A stretch of DNA of 32,261 nt from Candidatus Hydrogenedentota bacterium. GTDB lineage: Bacteria; UBA8481; J006. Where the stretch lies: positions 1 through 32,261 of the forward strand of contig RFFU01000010.1 of NCBI GenBank assembly GCA_003697085.1, in the 5' to 3' direction. Under the pieces are notes generated by a model. It was given only the letters and a program-made list of their open reading frames with translations. It did not search any database and was not told the origin of the DNA. A program made the position numbers and the translations under genes. Shown piece after piece: positions 15,788 to 24,200 of this stretch (position 1 is its first letter; every line of letters starts with the position of its first letter).

Positions 15788-16542
15788 TTCTTCGTTTCCT
15801 TTTCCCGTTGCCCCCGCCCCTCGCCGCGCACCCGAGGCACCCGCGGAATCCGAGAATAACTCTTTCGGCCGATCCAGGCCATCAGAATCGCGCCGGCCGC
15901 AGCAACACCCAGCGAATCAATTTCCGGGACCGACCGAACCGGAATGGAAATGGATTCCGCATCGGCCCAGTTCGGCCCCACTCCCCGCGCCTCCCCCCCA
16001 AGAACCAGGACCGGGAATTCACCCGGCCCGTCACCCGCATCTCTCGGGAAAGGCTTTCCTCCGGGAACGGCGGTAAGCACCCGTCTTCCCGATCGGTGCG
16101 CTTCGTTTTGAACTTCCTTCGGATCGGCGGTCGCTATCGGAAGGTAAACAACCGCTCCCACGGAACTTCTCACAACTTTCGGCGAAAAGAAATCCACGGT
16201 TCCGGGCGTACGGATCACCCCGGCGAAACCCAGCAAAACCGCCGTTCGGATCAGCGATCCGCAATTTCCCGGATCCGAAACGCCGTCCAGAACAAGAACC
16301 GGACCGTCCTCCCTCATCACCTCGGCCGCGGAGACCTCCTTGGGCCGCACAACTACCAGGCCGATTCCCTGGGAATGAACAGTGTCGAAATATCGACTCG
16401 CGCGCCTGCGCCCGACCCTTCGGACCTCGATTCCCCGCGAACACGCCTTTGCCAACACCGAGCCGAAACGTTTTTCGTTTTCCTCCCCCTCTTTCAGAAC
16501 AATCGCCTCGATTCGCGCCCTCGAAGCCAAAACGGCCCGCAC
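15766..16542 (-). CDS. SpoU/TrmH-family RNA 2'-O-methyltransferase
   Basis: This protein of about 258 residues has a trefoil-knot SPOUT fold. Motif I is LVLDGVSDPGNCGSLIRTA (Asn93, Arg99). Motif II is LGGEARGVG near 181-189. Motif III, IPVRS...DSLGVAAAGAI, has Gly where SLN is usual. Such enzymes use S-adenosylmethionine to methylate ribose 2'-OH groups in tRNA or rRNA; the target is not clear. The first canonical start is GTG at 16542. Family-like sequence (FFAEGLRTV) continues in frame upstream to a stop at 16603-16605, with no ATG, GTG or TTG, so the true start is unresolved. The C-terminal ~32 residues are low complexity, and the stop codon lies inside the antisense of the tRNA T-loop. 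Confidence 0.85.
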   Translation of the reverse strand: MRAVLASRARIEAIVLKEGEENEKRFGSVLAKACSRGIEVRRVGRRRASRYFDTVHSQGIGLVVVRPKEVSAAEVMREDGPVLVLDGVSDPGNCGSLIRTAVLLGFAGVIRTPGTVDFFSPKVVRSSVGAVVYLPIATADPKEVQNEAHRSGRRVLTAVPGGKPFPRDAGDGPGEFPVLVLGGEARGVGPNWADAESISIPVRSVPEIDSLGVAAAGAILMAWIGRKSYSRIPRVPRVRGEGRGQREKETKNGAAGGI

Positions 16543-16570
16543 TGTACGAAGCCCTTCCGCGAAGAAAGTC

Positions 16571-16765
16571 CTACTCTTCCCGCTCGTACGGCCCCTCTCC
16601 CTTCAATTTCTCCTCGAATTCCCTCGAGAGGATCTTGTAAAGGACCGTTTCGCAGACCTTGCAAGCACCTCGAGCAGCCCGGCGGCCGTTTTTCATATTG
16701 ACGATCTCCGGTTCCATCACCTCGACCGTCTCCTTGCATTTCACGCAGTAGGCCTTGACCTTCAT
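16571..16765 (-). CDS. Small zinc-ribbon protein (DUF5679-like)
   Basis: This 64-residue protein begins MKVKAYCVKCKETVEV and has a second CxxC in RGACKVCET (Cys35, Cys38). With Cys7 and Cys10 these make a four-cysteine zinc ribbon around a KNGRRA turn, typical of the short DUF5679 family. A charged 20-residue tail follows. I chose the ATG at 16765, preceded by GAGGAG 7 nt upstream; the open frame to 16861 lacks family resemblance. Its stop lies 28 nt before the first canonical start of the methyltransferase gene, so the two are probably co-transcribed. The function of the family is not known to me. Confidence 0.75.
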   Translation of the reverse strand: MKVKAYCVKCKETVEVMEPEIVNMKNGRRAARGACKVCETVLYKILSREFEEKLKGEGPYEREE

Positions 16766-16871
16766 CTCGCAACTCCTCGAGACAAGGACACGCGATGCCG
16801 GAAGATCAAGCGATTCCCGTTCTGGCCATAAAACCACCGGAACGGGGATATTTGACTCCAAGAAGAACGTC

Positions 16872-16895
16872 TTTCGGAAACACGAATTTCCGAAA
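16872..16895 (-). terminator. Inverted repeat after the 47-codon frame, possible weak terminator
   Basis: TTTCGGAAA (16872-16880) and TTTCCGAAA (16887-16895) form a perfect 9-bp stem with a 6-nt loop. It starts 3 nt beyond the stop of the small membrane frame. The stem is only moderately GC-rich and lacks a clear U-run on the minus strand, so it could equally be an operator or an RNA processing site. Confidence 0.35.
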
Positions 16896-16898
16896 CCA

Positions 16899-17042
16899 TC
16901 AAAAGACTCCCCCCATAATCCCTCGCACGATCAGGAGGAGAAACATCACGACCACCAAACCAACTTCCTCGGGAACCGTCAACGGTAGGAATTCGAATTC
17001 GAACATCTCGCGCCGTTCGATGCCTTCTTCTTTCAATTTCAC
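16899..17042 (-). CDS. Possible 47-residue single-span membrane peptide
   Basis: A GTG at 17042 is preceded by GGAG 8 nt upstream. It opens a frame reading VKLKEEGIERRE, then an acidic and hydrophobic linker, then a C-terminal hydrophobic run VGLVVVMFLLLIV, ending RGIMGGVF. That is a plausible cytoplasmic-in membrane anchor. It starts 55 nt after the end of the PorV-like gene, in the same direction, and is followed by the inverted repeat at 16872-16895. I know no family for it. An internal ATG at 17006 is an alternative start with a poor ribosome site. It may be a chance frame. Confidence 0.35.
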   Translation of the reverse strand: MKLKEEGIERREMFEFEFLPLTVPEEVGLVVVMFLLLIVRGIMGGVF

Positions 17043-17097
17043 CGAACCGTCTCCTTCTTCGGCCCCTTCGCCGGCTCTGAACTCGATCGCTGAAGCC

Positions 17098-18408
17098 TCA
17101 TCGCCCGGGAACCTTGTCGGCAACCGTGGCGGCCAGATTCCGCGATGCCTCGATGAGATCGCTTTGAAGAATCGTGTTCTCAACGAATTCCACGACCGTG
17201 CGGTTCTTGGCATCGATGATCTTTACGCCGATCCAGATCGATTCCTCTCCGATCGCCGAGTAACGACCTTCGATCAGGTACCGAGCATCCTTCTTCTCCG
17301 TCATCACGAAATCATCTTCCTCCGATAACCTTCGGAAGAAAATCTCGCGAAATCCCTCGCTCAACCAGTCGAACTTCTCCGTCGGAGAAAGATTGATGAA
17401 GGGAAGAACAGCGACCTTGACCTGGGACCGAAGACCGAGTTGCCATCGGGAAAATATCCCCTGCGTATCCGGCGCCGGAGGACGTCCTCCGAGATAACTG
17501 TACGAAAAACGATGATCGTTCCCGATTTCGTCGCGCGTTTGGAAGGAATAATCGAACGAGCCGACGCGCGAGTGGAATCCCATTCCCAACCGCAGGGCGC
17601 GGGTGAAATTGACATCGTAACCGATGTCAAATCCGCTTCGAACGGAAAAGTTCTTCGTGATATGGTACTCCGCGCCGATGTTCGCCCTCGGCTGAACCTC
17701 GGCGTCGAGCGCCAGGTCCCCGGACACAACGAATTTCTTGTGGGACGGCTCGAAGGCTCCGCCGATGCGAACCTCGAAGGGCTGCGGCGACGAGGAGGAA
17801 ATGAACTTCAGTCCGGTTCCCAAGTTTCGAAACGCCAGGCCCAACGAAACGCCAGGCCACCTCAACGGCCGGTACTTCACTCCCCCATCGACTCCGAACG
17901 CCGTCGCATCGTACCCGGCCAGACTGCTTTGAATCAGCCGCATTGTTCCTCCGACGGAGAGTTCCCGGGAGAGCGAGTAAGCGCCGCTTACGCCGATCGC
18001 CAAATCCCAGTTCGTGAACGTCCCGGTCTTCACTCCCCGGTTGTCTCGCTGTTCATCCTCGGCTCCCAGATACGTCGTGTACAAGGCCAGCACCGAGTTT
18101 TTACTCATCCTGCGGCCGACGGAGAAATGCGTCAAGGTGGCGTCGAAAGGCATCGTGATCCCCGCCAGTCCCGCGTCCCATTTCTCAATCGTCGTCAGTC
18201 CCGCCGGATTGAAATAGAGCGACTCGATTCCTTCCGCCAGCCCGGTATAAGCGTTTCCCATACCGGCGGGCCGGGCCATCGGGTTGATTCTAAGAAACGC
18301 GGCGCCGGTCGTGCCGATACCGTCCGAGTTCGCGCCGGCAAAAGAGACCGCGGAAAGAAGAAGGAAAAAGGCGGAGAAAAACCGCCGACAGTGACACGTC
18401 GGTTTCAT
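17098..18408 (-). CDS. PorV/PorQ-like (UPF0164) outer-membrane protein fused to a FlgO/TolB-N-like domain
   Basis: This 436-residue exported protein starts with a signal peptide (FFSAFFLLLSAVSFAGA). The UPF0164/PorV hallmark follows: AFLRINPMARPAGMGNAYTG, then ESLYFNPAGL. A region of alternating beta strands to about residue 320 is consistent with an outer-membrane barrel. From about residue 328, KVAVLPFINLSP, FDWLSEGFREIFFRRL and DARYLIEGRYSAIG match the FlgO/TolB-N-like (CsgG-like) periplasmic fold. The start overlaps the upstream paralogue as ATGA. PorV in type 9 secretion binds the C-terminal signal of cargo. By analogy this protein could receive the secreted proteins encoded upstream; that role is inference. 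It ends the secretion block; a short possible frame follows. Confidence 0.85.
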   Translation of the reverse strand: MKPTCHCRRFFSAFFLLLSAVSFAGANSDGIGTTGAAFLRINPMARPAGMGNAYTGLAEGIESLYFNPAGLTTIEKWDAGLAGITMPFDATLTHFSVGRRMSKNSVLALYTTYLGAEDEQRDNRGVKTGTFTNWDLAIGVSGAYSLSRELSVGGTMRLIQSSLAGYDATAFGVDGGVKYRPLRWPGVSLGLAFRNLGTGLKFISSSSPQPFEVRIGGAFEPSHKKFVVSGDLALDAEVQPRANIGAEYHITKNFSVRSGFDIGYDVNFTRALRLGMGFHSRVGSFDYSFQTRDEIGNDHRFSYSYLGGRPPAPDTQGIFSRWQLGLRSQVKVAVLPFINLSPTEKFDWLSEGFREIFFRRLSEEDDFVMTEKKDARYLIEGRYSAIGEESIWIGVKIIDAKNRTVVEFVENTILQSDLIEASRNLAATVADKVPGR

Positions 18409-19913
18409 CGCGAAAGATTCCCTATGCGCGAAGCCACTTCCGCTCCGATCGCGCGCCCGACAGTAAAAATGTCCGATGCGCCGCCGGAAGCCTCGATGAA
18501 ATCAACCGTTTTTCCCGTTGAGACGTCGATCAGTCTCACCGTCAACACCATCTTTCCCGACGGATCGTAAACGTACAAACCACGAACAACCATTCCAGCA
18601 TTGAGATTCCGCGCTCGCTTCAAAATTTCCGGTCCCGGCAAGGAGGCTGAATTGGCGAGCGCGGACCGCGGGACGACAGGAATTCCGCGTTTGCTCAATT
18701 CGTCGGCCACAATGTCCGCAAAACCGATCTCCAGCCAGGACAGATCCTCGTTGCCGGTTGCGTTCGCGAAGTCCACGATAGCGACCCCCGAAGACCTCCG
18801 TTCAGCCACGGACGGCGGAGGCGGTGGCGGGACGGCGGGCGCTTCTTTTCGCTTCTTCGCCGCGTACTCGGCGCGATCGACCCGTTCCATCGGTTTCTCT
18901 CCCCAAGGCTTGAAATCGTAGGAGAGGCTGTAACGGTGAGTGGACCCCAGATCGGCGCGGTTGAATTCGAAGGCGTAATCGAGTCGGACAGCGCCGTAAC
19001 CGAAGGTCGCCCCCACCGTCGGAGTAAAGTCCGCCTTTCCGGACTGGCTCTTGTCAAAACCGCTTCGAATCGCCAGAGAGATCGGATACTTCTCGAGATC
19101 GACCCCCGCGAAAATTTCCCGGTGTTTCTTCTCCTCCGGAAGACGGTAGGACGGCCGGATGATCCAGTACTCCGTCCCCAGCCGGAGACGGTTGAAGGCA
19201 TCACCGGAAACACCGTCGTAATCGAACGCGAGAATCCATTTCTCGTTGATCCGATAGGCCGTCCCGAGTTTCCAACTCGTCGGTATCGATTCCGAGGTTC
19301 CCGTGCCGAAATTGAGATTCGAATAAAGATTTTGAATCGAGGCCCCGAGACTCCAGCGATCCGTCACTTGATACCGCGCTCCGATATCGAATCCGATTCC
19401 CGTCGCAGTTCCGTTCGTGAAGTCCGACGAAAGATCGAAATACTTCAAGCGGGTCCCGAGGGAAAAGGGACCGAAGGAGCGGCCGTAGCCGTAACCGAGC
19501 GTCGTCTCGTTCAGTTTCTGCGGAAAGGGATCGAAGGCCACCCGCAGGCCCTTGTACGATAATCCGTGAACGCCCCACCGCGTGGGAAAAGCCCCCCCCA
19601 GATAGGACTGCTTCAACAGACCCAGATCATAGAGATTCGCGTAATCGAAGGTGACACTCGCTCGATCGAGCAGAGCCAACCCGGCGGGATTGTATTCCAT
19701 CGCATAGACGTCGTCCGCCACCGCGACAAAGGCCCCGCCCATTCCGATCGCCCGCGCCCCGACTCCGCCGTCCGCAAAGGCGCCCGTCGTGTTGTCCGTT
19801 ACGCCCGCCTCGACGAAATCCGCGGATCCGGAGAGCAAAAGGAGCGGAACGACGAGCCCAAGGCAGAAAAGCGCTCTCCAAAACCTCGAAATCCTCGCCG
19901 TCTTCGTCCGCAT
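18405..19913 (-). CDS. PorV/PorQ-like outer-membrane protein with proline linker and FlgO/TolB-N-like domain
   Basis: This 502-residue paralogue of the next gene has a signal peptide with a hydrophobic core ALFCLGLVVPLLLL. The family signature is GARAIGMGGAFVAVADDVYA and EYNPAGLALLD. A long beta-strand region follows to about residue 340 (THRYSLSYDFKPWG near its end). A charged and proline-rich linker with PPPPPP (about 354-372) leads to the C-terminal domain from 374 (SGVAIVDFANATGNEDLSWL, then GMVVRGLYVYD and VRLIDVSTGKTV). The ATG at 19913 shares one base with the upstream stop (TGATG); the frame upstream to 20021 is rejected. It is expected in the outer membrane, with the linker and second domain in the periplasm. 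Its tandem arrangement with the following gene suggests duplication and perhaps a heteromeric complex. Confidence 0.85.
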   Translation of the reverse strand: MRTKTARISRFWRALFCLGLVVPLLLLSGSADFVEAGVTDNTTGAFADGGVGARAIGMGGAFVAVADDVYAMEYNPAGLALLDRASVTFDYANLYDLGLLKQSYLGGAFPTRWGVHGLSYKGLRVAFDPFPQKLNETTLGYGYGRSFGPFSLGTRLKYFDLSSDFTNGTATGIGFDIGARYQVTDRWSLGASIQNLYSNLNFGTGTSESIPTSWKLGTAYRINEKWILAFDYDGVSGDAFNRLRLGTEYWIIRPSYRLPEEKKHREIFAGVDLEKYPISLAIRSGFDKSQSGKADFTPTVGATFGYGAVRLDYAFEFNRADLGSTHRYSLSYDFKPWGEKPMERVDRAEYAAKKRKEAPAVPPPPPPSVAERRSSGVAIVDFANATGNEDLSWLEIGFADIVADELSKRGIPVVPRSALANSASLPGPEILKRARNLNAGMVVRGLYVYDPSGKMVLTVRLIDVSTGKTVDFIEASGGASDIFTVGRAIGAEVASRIGNLSR

Positions 19914-21298
19914 CACCGCACCACCGTGAAACGCCCGACGAAGACCTGTCCACCCGATTCCACCCGGTAGTAATAGTTTCCGGAAGAAACGAACGCGTTC
20001 CGAATGTTTCGCCCGTCCCACGATACCTCCGTCGTGTTCGTCGTCGTGGGAAGCAACGTGCGGATCAAGCGCCCCGCGAAATCGAAGATGTCGATCTTCC
20101 GGATCGCCCCGGCGTCCTTCGAGAAGAAGGTCAGCGCATTTCCAGAACCGGGGATGAAGGGATTCGGCCCGGACACGACAACGCCGGTCACGCCGGAAGT
20201 CGTCGTCGAGGTGGACGTGCTTCCGGAAGACGTCGCCGCCGAGGTGTCCGTGGGATCGTTGCTTCCAAGATTCTCCAGGTTCTGGGACGCGATCCGGTTG
20301 ATCTCCTGGATGTACTTCTGCGCGATTCCGCTGTTGTTCCCGATCACGACAGCGTTTTCGTCGTTATCGACGTCCCCCGCCGAGGTGAAATTGTAGGAAC
20401 CCGTGGCGACGGTCGTCGCATCGAGCACGAGAAACTTGTGATGCATCTCGAAGGGATTGACATCCGTGGCCACGTTCATCCCCGCGGCCTGTTGCTCGTC
20501 CAACTTCGTGAAATTGGCGTTCGTCGTCTGGTCCGCCTCGAAAAGCCCGAAGCTGCTCAGCCCGGATTGCGCAATCATCGCATCCGAGATCGTGGAACTG
20601 TTGTAGGTATAGACGGCATAGTAGAAGGATTTCGTCGCGGCCCCGATGAGACCGGCGTACTGGTTCTGCATATTCATACCGGCAGAAAAATAAACCTGAA
20701 CGGTCGTCCCGTCATCGAGAATGACCTTGTTGGGAACCGTTCCCTTGTTCTGATGACTCTCTCCGCTGACATAAAGCCGCTCGAATTCATCTCGATAGAT
20801 ATCGGCCACCGTGGGGTCCTTGATGATAACCGCATTGTTGTTCTGGGAAGAAAACGACGGACTCGTGAAATTGGCCGAGCCCGTCCAGACACGGGCGTCC
20901 GCCTCGTCCACATCCACCACCACGAACTTGTGGTGCATCTCGTTCACGTTCCCTCCGTCATCCTTCACGGTGATATTCGCATCGAGATTCTTGATCGGAT
21001 CTCCGGCATTGTTGTTGTCTCCGTCCGTAAAGACGCGAACCGTTACGCCGCGGGTCACGGCGTTGTTGAGCGCGTCGATGACGTCGTTGTCGCGGAGATT
21101 ATACACGGCGACATCGATCGTCTTCTGGGCGTTGTCGATAAGCGAAATCAAGGCGCTTTTGAAGGTGTTTGTCGCCTGGAATTCGCCTCCCACCGTAAAT
21201 AACACGGCTTCGATGCTCCCCGCCGAAACGGCCGAAGCCAACACCAAAATGCAAAATACTCCCGCTCCAATGTATCGTCTCCACGGCCTCGTCTTCAC
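19913..21298 (-). CDS. Secreted phospholipase-D-fold protein with FlgD/T9SS-like C-terminal domain
   Basis: This 461-residue protein has a signal peptide (GAGVFCILVLASAVSA) and two PLD half-sites. MHHKFVVVD gives His122, Lys124 and Asp129, with GSANFT around 140-145. MHHKFLVLD gives His286, Lys288 and Asp293, with GSYNFTS at 300-306. Both HKD motifs are intact, so it is probably an active phosphodiesterase: nuclease, phospholipase or transphosphatidylase. A Ser/Thr linker (348-370) leads to a ~90-residue C-terminal domain (PNPFIPGSG, IRKIDIFDFAGRLIR, EVSWDGRN, GNYYYRV), which resembles FlgD-like/type A sorting domains. The start is GTG at 21298 in a GTGA overlap with the upstream gene; the frame to 22435 is overlap text. 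Export and surface attachment are inferred from these domains. Confidence 0.88.
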   Translation of the reverse strand: MKTRPWRRYIGAGVFCILVLASAVSAGSIEAVLFTVGGEFQATNTFKSALISLIDNAQKTIDVAVYNLRDNDVIDALNNAVTRGVTVRVFTDGDNNNAGDPIKNLDANITVKDDGGNVNEMHHKFVVVDVDEADARVWTGSANFTSPSFSSQNNNAVIIKDPTVADIYRDEFERLYVSGESHQNKGTVPNKVILDDGTTVQVYFSAGMNMQNQYAGLIGAATKSFYYAVYTYNSSTISDAMIAQSGLSSFGLFEADQTTNANFTKLDEQQAAGMNVATDVNPFEMHHKFLVLDATTVATGSYNFTSAGDVDNDENAVVIGNNSGIAQKYIQEINRIASQNLENLGSNDPTDTSAATSSGSTSTSTTTSGVTGVVVSGPNPFIPGSGNALTFFSKDAGAIRKIDIFDFAGRLIRTLLPTTTNTTEVSWDGRNIRNAFVSSGNYYYRVESGGQVFVGRFTVVR

Positions 21299-24200
21299 TT
21301 CAACAGAAATATCGTCCGCGTCTCTTCGATTCCCCCGCCCGTGATGGGAACGACCCTCACGCGAATAACATACACGCCGTTTCTCAATAAAGTACCCTGA
21401 TCGTTCCTCCCGTCCCACCACACGGTATTCGAACCGCTCGTCGCTGGAATCACCCGCAATCGGTCTCCGGCCGCGTTGAAAATCTCGATGTTCCCCTCCG
21501 AAAGCGTGGACGAAAACTGGAACCCGAAACGGTTGTTTGTTGGAGAATAACGAAAGACGGGTTCGCCAAGCGTCTTTCCGGCTGCATCCACATAGGTCAG
21601 CGTCTGCTTCGTCACTCCGCCACCACCGGTCCCGACCGCGATCGTTATCGTGTCCACTCCGACATTCCCCGCATCGTCCGTGAAGTAAATCACGACGTTG
21701 TTGTTCCCCCCATTGAAGAGATTGATGTTGAAGTGCTGGTCGAAATCGGAAGTCTGAGCCGAGAAGGACTGATTTACCGGGGTGTCCTCTTCCCCGTTCG
21801 GACCAAAAACCCTGATCAGCACACTGAAACCTTCGTTGTTCTCCGAAGCCAACTTCGCCTTGTTCTCCGAGGTCAGATCGGGGTCTCCGCCAGAGGCCGG
21901 AGTCAAATCGGCCACGACATTGAGTGAGATCGTCGTTGCCGTCGTCGAGGTCGGAGCGTTGGGGGCACCGGGAGTCGGCGCGGAGGAATCGACGATCAAT
22001 TTCTCGGAAAGATCCAACGTCGCCGTGCCTCCGGTCGTCGAATAGAAAACCCGGACTCCATACTCCAACTCCGTATCGAAATCCGTGATGAACCAAGTAA
22101 AGGTATCGTCGCCGACGCCGTTCTTCGTCGCCGACGTCACCGTCTCTCCGCTCGTCACATCCCGCTTGTACAACACGACCATCGTCGGTGAATCCGGTTC
22201 GATTGGAAGAATCAATCGGAGCGAGACGGAATCTCTGGCCGGAGAAAGAATATTGCTCGGCCTGAAGGACGTTATTCCCGAGGGGGGAATGCCGGTGAAA
22301 ATGATCGTGTCGGATGTGATCGTCGGGTCTCCGACGAAGACCGTGCTCCACTGGAGCCCTCCGGAAGCGATTCCCACCAGGAAACTGTCCGGAGCAAGGA
22401 CGTCGGCGTTCAAGGAGGCCTTCAAGACGATCCACCAGTCGGGACCGGATTCGCTTCCGTTGTCCGTATCGGGAACATTGTCTCCGGCACCGGCGATCTG
22501 TAATGTCACGACATTGCCGGCAAGCGTCGGCGCCGATGCCAAGGTTACGAACTGATCATTCGCGTCGAAGACACCGTCCGTGTCTCCGTTGTCCCGGTAC
22601 AATGCCACACCGCTCGTCGAGTCATTCGCCAAATTGGCCAGATCGTTCGAGACGCTGAAGCCGCCGACGTCGGTGAAACTCACCTTCACCTGGAGGAGCG
22701 TCACGCCGCCGTCCACACCACCGTTGGTCTGGTCGGCCGCGTTGATTCCGATAAAGGCCGTCGCATTCCCGTTCGTGTTGATCTCCGTCTCGGAGGTGAG
22801 GGAGAGAGTGACGGGCAACCCTGCCGTCAGTATCTGGGTCGTGTCGGGATTCGGCTGTTTCAGCGTTCCGCCCGAAATCCCCAATGCTCGTTCCGGAATT
22901 CCAACCACGAAGTCGTCCTTGAAGGTGATGTTCGATGAAGGAAGAATCACGACGTAGAAATCATTTCCCGCGTTACTGTCGATATCGTTCGTTGGAATGG
23001 GAATCCCCGAGAATTGGAAGACCAATCGGCCCTCTGTGGCGAAATTTGAGTTGTCGACCGTAACGAGGCTGGCCAACTGATCCGCCGGATCGAAGACTCC
23101 ATCAACATTTCCGTTGTCCTCGTAAATCGCCACTCCGCTGGTGCCATCCGTCGATATCGCGTTGAGATCTCCGAGAACGGAGAAATCGCCGATCGTTCCG
23201 GCGTCGGAGACAACGACCGCCAGGGAGTCGACCGTCAGCGAGACATCCGGTGCGGCTTCGATGTTGAAGCCGAAAACCGCAACCGACTCGCCCGGAAAGA
23301 CCGTCTGAGCGAACGTGGTCAAATCGGAGAGGATGACCTTTTCTATCACCTCGCCGCGGATCACGCTCGAACGAAAATGGTCCTCGCGCCGCCAGCCCGG
23401 TACACCGCCGTATTTGAGTATTTGATCGTCCGTGTAGCCGTAGATGTCCCCCCCCTGAAGGAGCAGTGTCTGGTTCGTCCAGGCTGCGCTCCAGCCGTAA
23501 TCAGTCAGAGCCCACACTCCGGCCGGCTCTGCATCCACGTATTCCCCATCGTCATGAACTGCGTCCAAATCACCCAAAACGGCAAAGAAACGGTCGTTCG
23601 GATCGATCGTTCCACTTGAACGCACACAGATGAAAAAGACTCCCGTATCGCCGGCCGGAATCGCCGTGTTTGGATCGTTGGTGTCCAGGTACATACGAAC
23701 AAGCAAGGCCTTGATTCCCCCGAGTAAATCAACATCAGTCCCTGGATTGATAAAACGCGTTCCGTCCAGCGGCCCGAGCGTCGCGGCATCAAAAGGAATG
23801 AAAGAATCGATCCCCTCCTCGAAAAGTGCGTTCCCATTCATATCGCGGTAAACGGCCACTGAAGACAACGACGATCCATTCGCCTCCGTAGTGTTGGTGA
23901 AAGGCAGGCCGTCGAAATCGTGATCGAGAAAATCGGTCTGATTCAATTGCGGGATACCCGTAGTATTGGAATCGATGAAATAAACGTAAACCAAACCAAG
24001 CGATTCTCCGTGATTGTTTCCAGTGATCTTGAGGCGCAATACCGGCGTCGGCGGACTCGATTCTCCCAATACCTGACCGCTGGTAATCAAATCCGCGGGC
24101 AACACAGGAACGCCGAAGATGAGTTTCGATTGAGCGGAAAAGGTCGTATCCATCGTGACCCCGTTGTTGAATTTCACTCCGCCCGGGGGAATCCGAATTT

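Noticed and set aside
21299-22435. N-terminal extension of the PLD-protein frame
   Set aside because: It overlaps the large secreted protein in another frame and lacks a signal peptide; the GTG at 21298 precedes a clean signal sequence.
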